Shown: positions 6,344 through 9,873 of the stretch, in pieces
Position numbering within the stretch: position 1 is the first letter of the stretch
Layout of the letters: each line of letters opens with the position of its first letter
Source: an uncultured Clostridia bacterium
Lineage (GTDB): Bacteria > Bacillota > Clostridia > Christensenellales > Borkfalkiaceae
DNA length: 9,873 nucleotides
NCBI GenBank assembly: GCA_934249265.1
Contig: CAKQKQ010000069.1
Span: forward strand, 1 to 9,873
Direction of reading: 5' to 3'
Program-made: the position numbers and the translations under genes
Notes under the pieces: generated by a model
What the model was told of the DNA's origin: nothing
Databases searched by the model: none
What the model saw: the letters and a program-made list of their open reading frames with translations, nothing else

Positions 6344-7768
6344 ATGCACGACGTATACGAAAACCCCTTAATAACAAGATATGCATCTAAAGAGATGAGC
6401 GAAATTTTTTCTGACGACACAAGATATACGCTTTGGAGAAAATTGTGGATCGCGCTTGCCGAAAGCGAAAAAGAACTCGGTCTTGACATTTCCGACGAGC
6501 AAATAGCGCAAATGAAAAGCGTTCAAGACAAAATCGACTACGAAAAAGAAAGAGAATTCGAGGAAAAATTACGCCACGACGTAATGGCGCATATTCACAC
6601 GTTCGGCACGCAAGCACCGCTCGCAATGCCTATCATTCACTTGGGTGCGACAAGTTGTTTCGTTACGGACAACGGCGATATAATCATCTACGACAAAGCA
6701 CTTGATTTGGTGAGGAAAAAACTCATTTCCACGATTAAAAAATTGAGGAATTTTGCCTTAAAATACAAAGATTTACCTTGTCTTTCTTACACGCATTTTC
6801 AGCCGGCTCAACTCACAACGGTGGGCAAAAGAGCGTGTTTGTGGCTTCAAGATTTGCTTTTGGATTTAGAATCTTTAGACAACCTTAAAAAAACGGTACG
6901 TCTGCGCGGAGTAAAGGGTACGACGGGCACTCAAGCAAGTTTTTTAGATTTGTTTGACGGCGACGGAGAAAAGGTCAAATGTCTTGAGAAAAAAGTTTGT
7001 GAAAAAATGGGCTACAGTGCTTGTTATGCCGTAACGGGGCAAACTTACCCCAGAAAATTCGATTACAACGTACTAAGCGTGTTGAGTCAAATTTCGCAAA
7101 GTGCATACAAGTTCGCAAACGATATACGCCTTTTACAGAGCAATAAAGAAATAGAAGAGCCGTTTGAAAAAACTCAAGTCGGTTCGTCGGCAATGGCATA
7201 CAAGCGCAACCCGATGAGAAGCGAAAGGATTTGTTCGCTTGCAAGGTATGCCGAAAGTTTGGCACAAAACGCGGCTATGACTTCGTCTACACAATGGCTC
7301 GAACGCACGCTCGACGATTCGGCAAACAGAAGAATAGTTATGCCGCAAGCGTTTTTAACAATTGACGCAATACTCAATTTATATCTCAACGTAAGCGAAA
7401 ATTTGGTCGTTTACGACAAAGTAATCGAAAAGAGAGTAAATGCCGAATTGCCGTTTATGGCTACCGAAAACATACTTATGGAGTGCGTGAAAAACGGCGG
7501 CGACAGACAAAAACTTCACGAAAAAATCCGCATACTTTCTATGAAAGCGGGCGAAAACGTAAAAGTTTACGGCAAAGAAAACAATTTGATAGATTTGATA
7601 AAAAGCGACGATGATTTCGCTTGCGTAAAAGACAAACTCGACAGCATTTTAGACGGTAAAAACTTTATCGGCAGAAGTAGCGAGCAAGTGACCGATTTTA
7701 TCGAAGAAGTAGACGAGATTTTGTCAAATAATCCCGACGTTGATATAAAAGGAGAAGTAAGGGTATAA
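6344..7768 (+). CDS. purB: Adenylosuccinate lyase
   Basis: Cleaves SAICAR to AICAR in de novo purine synthesis and adenylosuccinate to AMP, releasing fumarate each time; cytoplasmic homotetramer in the family. The 474 residues match the longer (about 470-480) PurB subgroup. Motifs seen are RHDVMAHIH (77-85) with the conserved histidines, SYTHFQPAQ with His151 as the expected general acid/base, TGTQASF, and the fumarase/aspartase superfamily signature GSSAMAYKRNP (280-290) on the flexible catalytic loop with Ser281/Ser282. The ATG at 6344 follows the preceding stop by one base and is preceded by AGAGAG (6331-6336). No other purine gene is in the window, so purB is away from any pur cluster here. 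Assignment is secure. Confidence 0.97.
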   Translation: MHDVYENPLITRYASKEMSEIFSDDTRYTLWRKLWIALAESEKELGLDISDEQIAQMKSVQDKIDYEKEREFEEKLRHDVMAHIHTFGTQAPLAMPIIHLGATSCFVTDNGDIIIYDKALDLVRKKLISTIKKLRNFALKYKDLPCLSYTHFQPAQLTTVGKRACLWLQDLLLDLESLDNLKKTVRLRGVKGTTGTQASFLDLFDGDGEKVKCLEKKVCEKMGYSACYAVTGQTYPRKFDYNVLSVLSQISQSAYKFANDIRLLQSNKEIEEPFEKTQVGSSAMAYKRNPMRSERICSLARYAESLAQNAAMTSSTQWLERTLDDSANRRIVMPQAFLTIDAILNLYLNVSENLVVYDKVIEKRVNAELPFMATENILMECVKNGGDRQKLHEKIRILSMKAGENVKVYGKENNLIDLIKSDDDFACVKDKLDSILDGKNFIGRSSEQVTDFIEEVDEILSNNPDVDIKGEVRV

Positions 7769-7770
7769 AA

Positions 7771-8460
7771 ATGTGGGGAAATAAAAGGAAAGCGGTTACT
7801 TTCAGTTTTGACGACGGCGTTACGCAAGACAAGCGTCTTGTCGAAATGTTTAATAAATACGGTCTTAAATGTACTTTTAATTTAAATTCGGCATGTCTCG
7901 GTGCGTCGGGCAACCTTAAATGTTGCGGCAAAGTCGTAAGCCACAATAAAATAAAAGCGGAATACGTAAAAGAAATTTACAAAGGGCACGAAGTTGCATG
8001 TCACACGCTAACTCATCCGGATTTGACTAAACTCGACGATAAAGCCGTAATATGGCAAATCGAAGAAGACAGAAAGGCTCTTGAAGATTTATGCGGATAT
8101 AAAGTCCGCGGAATGGCGTATCCTTGCGGAAATTTTGACGATAGAGTTGTTAAATTAATTAAGGAAAACACGCCGATTTTGTATTTGAGGACAACTCAAT
8201 GTACGTACGATTTCAAACAAGAAGAGGACTTACTGAAACTAAAAGCAACTTGTTGGTTCGGCGACGAACAAATATTTAATTTAGCCCAAAAATTTATCGA
8301 AGATAACAGCGGAGAAAATTTGTTGTTTTACATTTGGGGACACTCATATGAAGCCGACGCGGATAATCCGCCATGGGAAAAATTTGAAGAATTGTGCAAG
8401 TTTTTATCCGGTCGCGCCGATGTGTTTTACGGGACGAACTCGCAAGTGCTTTTAAAATGA
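7771..8460 (+). CDS. NodB-type polysaccharide deacetylase family protein (CE4), cytoplasmic form
   Basis: The CE4 family removes N- or O-acetyl groups from sugars using one metal ion. All main motifs can be read in 229 residues: FSFDDG with Asp14/Asp15 (motif 1), HTLTHP with metal-ligand His78 and His82 (motif 2), RGMAYPCG from Arg113 (motif 3) and WGHSYE with His191 (late catalytic histidine). The FSFDDG motif starts at residue 11, so there is no room for a signal peptide or anchor. This argues against a cell-wall substrate and for a small cytosolic acetylated sugar or related amide. The start follows the purB stop by two bases; AAGGG (7759-7763) is the well-placed ribosome site, with a stronger AGGAG (7750-7754) too far upstream. 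Last gene of the operon. The substrate is unknown. Confidence 0.9.
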   Translation: MWGNKRKAVTFSFDDGVTQDKRLVEMFNKYGLKCTFNLNSACLGASGNLKCCGKVVSHNKIKAEYVKEIYKGHEVACHTLTHPDLTKLDDKAVIWQIEEDRKALEDLCGYKVRGMAYPCGNFDDRVVKLIKENTPILYLRTTQCTYDFKQEEDLLKLKATCWFGDEQIFNLAQKFIEDNSGENLLFYIWGHSYEADADNPPWEKFEELCKFLSGRADVFYGTNSQVLLK

Positions 8461-8545
8461 TTTGCAAATGTCTACAAATGCCGACATAAGCAAGTATTTT
8501 TAATGAATAATGGGCGAGTGATACTTTTTTACCGCTAAAAACAAA
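8461..8545. other. Spacer after the deacetylase gene
   Basis: No gene. A weak stem AAGTAT (8492-8497) with ATACTT (8521-8526), with a 23-base loop and a following T run, might act as a poor terminator ahead of the better one at 8546. Confidence 0.35.
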
Positions 8546-8573
8546 AAAAACGGGGAGTGAAATCCTCGTTTTT
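8546..8573 (+). terminator. Terminator of the dipeptidase-purB-deacetylase operon
   Basis: AAAAACGGGGA (8546-8556) pairs with TCCTCGTTTTT (8563-8573), 11 bp with one G-U pair and a GTGAAA loop. The A and T runs make it able to act on both strands. It lies 86 bases after the deacetylase stop. Confidence 0.75.
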
Positions 8574-8590
8574 AAATTTATTGCTTTCTA

Positions 8591-8619
8591 TTGATTTTTT
8601 TAGCGTTTAGTGTTATAAT
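8591..8619 (+). promoter_or_regulatory. Orphan extended -10 promoter
   Basis: TTGATT (8591-8596, 4 of 6) is 17 bases from a perfect TATAAT (8614-8619), with TG at 8611-8612 giving a full extended -10. Transcription should start near 8626. No gene follows on the plus strand before the terminator ending at 8744. Confidence 0.7.
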
Positions 8620-8636
8620 GCCAATATAGTAAATTG

Positions 8637-8691
8637 TGGCACAAAAATATGGCACAAAATGAGTATTAACATAGCAAAATAGGGTACAAAA
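8637..8691. repeat. Short tandem-like repeats TGGCACAAAA
   Basis: TGGCACAAAA at 8637-8646 and 8650-8659 are identical with a 13-base period. GGGTACAAAA at 8682-8691 matches 8 of 10 positions. Closely spaced 10-bp direct repeats next to an attachment-like site are what arm-type integrase or excisionase sites look like, but the sequence alone does not prove this. Confidence 0.5.
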
Positions 8692-8696
8692 CATAT

Positions 8697-8744
8697 AAAA
8701 AACACCCATTTTTAACAAAAAAGTGCTAAAAATAGGCGTTTTTT
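8697..8744. terminator. Bidirectional terminator hairpin
   Basis: An 18-base arm (8697-8714) pairs with 8727-8744 at 16 of 18 positions, with a 12-base loop. It ends in T6 on the plus strand and also in T6 on the minus strand. It ends 6 bases before the outer copy of the tRNA-Trp 3' end (8751), so on the minus strand it may once have been the tRNA terminator. On the plus strand it ends the candidate small RNA. Confidence 0.75.
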
Positions 8745-8750
8745 GAGGTA

Positions 8751-8768
8751 TGGCAGGGGAGACGCGAT
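8751..8768 (-). repeat. Duplicated 3' end of tRNA-Trp (attachment-site-like)
   Basis: TGGCAGGGGAGACGCGAT is identical to 8947-8964, which is the last 18 nt of the tRNA-Trp gene (CCA, discriminator, acceptor strand, T-stem strand, start of T loop). Identity stops sharply at both ends. The rest of the tRNA is absent here, so this is a fragment and not a second gene. It is the typical form of a direct repeat made by tRNA-directed integration. Confidence 0.8.
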
Positions 8769-8844
8769 ATTGACTAATTAAGCATATCGCTCATAAAAAG
8801 CGAAATTGATAAAATCGCTTGTAAAATCTGAAAAAAAGTCAAAT

Positions 8845-8879
8845 ATTTGCTTGCGCAAATAGACGAACACTGCGTGTTC
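8845..8879. repeat. Two back-to-back perfect hairpins
   Basis: ATTTGC-TTGC-GCAAAT (8845-8860) and GAACAC-TGC-GTGTTC (8865-8879) are separated by four bases. Neither has a U tract, so they are not terminators. Such paired palindromes are the form of dispersed intergenic palindromic repeats. Confidence 0.5.
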
Positions 8880-8907
8880 TCATCGCCTAAAAGTAGTGTT
8901 TTTAAAC

Positions 8908-8942
8908 AAAAAAAAGACACTACAATGACTTGTAATGTCTTT
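8908..8942 (-). terminator. Terminator of tRNA-Trp
   Basis: Read on the minus strand, AAAGACATTACAA (8942-8930) pairs with TTGTAGTGTCTTT (8925-8913) through 13 bp with one G-U pair and a GTCA loop. Eight T end at 8908. It begins 5 bases after the tRNA CCA end. Confidence 0.92.
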
Positions 8943-8946
8943 AAAT

Positions 8947-9021
8947 TGGCAGGGGAGACGCGATTCGAACACGCAACCTACGGTTTTGGAGACCGCTACT
9001 CTACCGTTGAGCCACTCCCCT
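8947..9021 (-). tRNA. trnW: tRNA-Trp (anticodon CCA)
   Basis: A full cloverleaf is seen on the minus strand. The acceptor AGGGGAG pairs with CTCCCCT. The D arm is GCTC/GAGT with GG in the loop. The anticodon stem GCGGT/ACCGT encloses loop CTCCAAA, anticodon CCA. The variable loop is AGGTT. The T arm is GCGTG/CGCGT with loop TTCGAAT. The discriminator is G and CCA is encoded in the gene. Its final 18 nt are repeated at 8751-8768. Confidence 0.97.
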
Positions 9022-9036
9022 AAACAACAGTATAAT
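9007..9036 (+). promoter_or_regulatory. Possible rnhA promoter overlapping the tRNA-Trp gene
   Basis: TTGAGC (9007-9012), which lies inside the tRNA-Trp gene, is 18 bases from a perfect TATAAT (9031-9036). The -10 boxes of the two directions overlap in the palindrome TATAATTATA (9031-9040). The -35 is only fair (4 of 6). Confidence 0.4.
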
Positions 9037-9063
9037 TATATTACATAATTCGATTTAAGTCAA
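9035..9063 (-). promoter_or_regulatory. Promoter of tRNA-Trp
   Basis: On the minus strand TTGACT (9063-9058, 5 of 6) is 17 bases from a perfect TATAAT (9040-9035). The start is expected near 9028, about 7 bases ahead of the mature tRNA 5' end at 9021. Confidence 0.88.
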
Positions 9064-9105
9064 TAGAATTTATCAATAATTTTAAATAATTTTAAGGATT
9101 AATAT

Positions 9106-9555
9106 ATGAAAGAAGTGCAAATATATACCGACGGAGCGTGTTCGGGTAATCCCGGCGCGGGTGGTTGGGGCGCAATTTTAATGTATAAAGGTATCGAAAA
9201 AGTTATTTCGGGGGGAGAGGCGAGCACCACCAACAACCGTATGGAACTTATGGGTGTAATCAGCGCGCTTAACGCCTTGAAAGAGCCGTGCAAGGTTCAA
9301 CTTTACACCGATTCGGCGTATATCGTAAACGCCTTAAACGAAGGCTGGCTGAATAATTGGAAAGAAAGCGGTTGGAAAACAGCAGACAAAAAAGAAGTGA
9401 AAAACGTCGATTTGTGGCAAACGCTTTTGGCGTTGCTTGAAAAACACCAAGTGACGTTCAACAAGGTAAAAGGGCACAGCGACAACGAATACAACAACCG
9501 TTGCGACAAATTAGCGACGACGCAGAGGGATAAATTTTCATTAAATTGCGATTAA
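9106..9555 (+). CDS. rnhA: Ribonuclease HI
   Basis: Cuts the RNA strand of RNA-DNA hybrids in the cytoplasm, removing R-loops and primers. The 149 residues are the standard size for bacterial RNase HI. The catalytic set is complete and falls almost exactly at E. coli numbering: Asp9 in YTDGACSGNPG, Glu47 in TTNNRMELMG, Asp69 in YTDSAYIVN, His124 in KGHSDNEYNN and Asp134. The basic, Trp-rich handle of the E. coli type is present (LNNWKESGWKTADKKEVKN, about 82-100). AAGGA (9094-9098) is 7 bases before the ATG. It is divergent from tRNA-Trp and followed after 30 bases by a membrane protein gene with its own possible promoter. Confidence 0.97.
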   Translation: MKEVQIYTDGACSGNPGAGGWGAILMYKGIEKVISGGEASTTNNRMELMGVISALNALKEPCKVQLYTDSAYIVNALNEGWLNNWKESGWKTADKKEVKNVDLWQTLLALLEKHQVTFNKVKGHSDNEYNNRCDKLATTQRDKFSLNCD

Positions 9556-9572
9556 TTGCGCGATTATGCAAT

Positions 9573-9584
9573 ATACTATAGTAT
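9573..9584. promoter_or_regulatory. Perfect 12-bp palindrome at a start codon, with possible -10 box
   Basis: ATACTATAGTAT is fully self-complementary and ends one base before the ATG at 9586. It overlaps TATACT (9572-9577), a plausible -10 box that would place transcription initiation at or just before the ATG. Confidence 0.4.
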
Positions 9585-9585
9585 T

Positions 9586-9873
9586 ATGAAAAACGACCGA
9601 TTAAATAAAAAAATTAACATTTTGACCGAAATCGCCGGAGTAATAGTGTTTGTTTTGCTCGGTGTTTTAACGGCGGTGTTCTCGGTAAAATGCATAGATA
9701 CTTTTGATTACGCTTTCATTAAAAATCACTCGTTTATACTTAAATTGACGATGATTATTTTATCCGTTTGCGTAACCGTACTCGGTATAATATTTAGAAA
9801 AACCGACAAAAACTTTATATATAGGCTTACTTTTACTTGCCTTGCGTTTATAGCGATTTGTTTACTCGTCATT
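9586..9873 (+). CDS. Unidentified multi-pass membrane protein (N-terminal part)
   Basis: The reading frame runs open from ATG at 9586 to the window edge, 96 residues. A charged start (MKNDRLNKK) is followed by three hydrophobic segments at about 15-35, 50-70 and 80-96, so the N terminus is not a cleavable signal but part of a polytopic protein. No conserved motif is visible and I cannot name the family. No Shine-Dalgarno sequence precedes the ATG, so translation may be leaderless or the true start may differ. Codon use is like that of the neighbours. Confidence 0.7.
   Translation, partial: MKNDRLNKKINILTEIAGVIVFVLLGVLTAVFSVKCIDTFDYAFIKNHSFILKLTMIILSVCVTVLGIIFRKTDKNFIYRLTFTCLAFIAICLLVI

Larger units (their letters stand above)
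8626..8744 (+). ncRNA. Candidate small RNA of about 120 nt
   Basis: Defined by a strong promoter (8591-8619) and a hairpin with six T at its end (8697-8744). The part between has no ORF with a ribosome site; the longest ATG frame is six codons (8649-8669). The 5' part is A-rich and mostly unstructured and contains two copies of TGGCACAAAA (8637-8646, 8650-8659) and a degenerate third, GGGTACAAAA (8682-8691). It matches no RNA family I recognise. It may instead be a leader left after its gene was lost. Confidence 0.4.
8751..8964. mobile_element. Possible remnant of a tRNA-Trp-integrated element
   Basis: Bounded by the 18-bp direct repeats, with 178 bp between them. The inside holds no gene but a series of hairpins: GCGATAT/ATATCGC (8764-8770, 8784-8790), AAGCGA/TCGCTT (8798-8803, 8815-8820), ATTTGC/GCAAAT (8845-8850, 8855-8860), GAACAC/GTGTTC (8865-8870, 8874-8879) and the tRNA terminator. 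It is far too small for an autonomous element, so it would be a deletion relic or a minimal non-coding passenger. A tandem tRNA duplication followed by deletion is the alternative. Confidence 0.45.

Noticed and set aside
8627..8636. Resemblance of TAGTAAATT to arm sites of the Tn916 integrase
   Set aside because: A match of under ten AT-rich bases recalled from memory is not enough evidence; left only as part of the wider attachment-site idea.
8649..8669. Six-codon ORF in the candidate small RNA (MAQNEY)
   Set aside because: No ribosome site and far too short to distinguish from chance.
8637..8691. CRISPR-like repeats
   Set aside because: Repeats are about 10 bp with a 3-base gap and no spacer pattern or cas genes.
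8843..8887. Minus-strand mini-ORF of 14 residues in the insert (MRTRSVRLFAQANI)
   Set aside because: It simply reads through the two hairpins; no clear ribosome site and no sign of coding constraint.

Overview
The window (about 9.9 kb, A+T-rich, short spacers, strong Shine-Dalgarno sites) looks like a chromosomal stretch from a low-GC anaerobic Firmicute of the Clostridia type. Signs for this are GG(A)GG-like ribosome sites, canonical sigma-A promoters, hairpin+U terminators, a type III glutamine synthetase, and a tRNA gene with encoded CCA. Placement below class is not possible from the sequence alone. No CRISPR array, intact transposase or integrase is visible.

Layout. 1-79: tail of an unidentified upstream gene and its terminator. 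80-414: AT-rich gap holding a consensus promoter and, between promoter and gene, a long hairpin with a U tract that looks like a transcription attenuator. 415-4138: pyrG (CTP synthase) overlapped by glnN (type III glutamine synthetase). 4139-4282: promoter region with a TGTGA-N6-TCACA palindrome. 4283-5401: a GNAT-like acyltransferase gene ending at a clean terminator. 5548-8460: three tightly spaced genes, a shortened M19 dipeptidase-like protein, purB (adenylosuccinate lyase) and a cytoplasmic NodB-type deacetylase. 8461-8946: 486 bases without a gene, but rich in signals. 8947-9021: tRNA-Trp on the minus strand. 9106-9555: rnhA (RNase HI). 9586-end: start of an unidentified multi-pass membrane protein.

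How the genes fit together. pyrG consumes glutamine to make CTP and glnN makes glutamine; sharing one attenuated transcript would link amide-donor supply to pyrimidine demand. purB is a purine-pathway gene cotranscribed with two hydrolases of unknown substrate, so that operon has no obvious single purpose.

The most interesting region is 8591-8964. An orphan extended -10 promoter is followed about 75 bases later by a strong hairpin terminator, with no convincing ORF between: a candidate small RNA of about 120 nt. Immediately after it, the last 18 nt of the tRNA-Trp gene are exactly duplicated 196 bp away from the intact gene. That is the footprint expected of site-specific integration into a tRNA 3' end, here with only about 178 bp of hairpin-rich cargo left. 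The inserted piece supplies a new tRNA terminator, and what may be the ancestral terminator lies just outside the outer copy.
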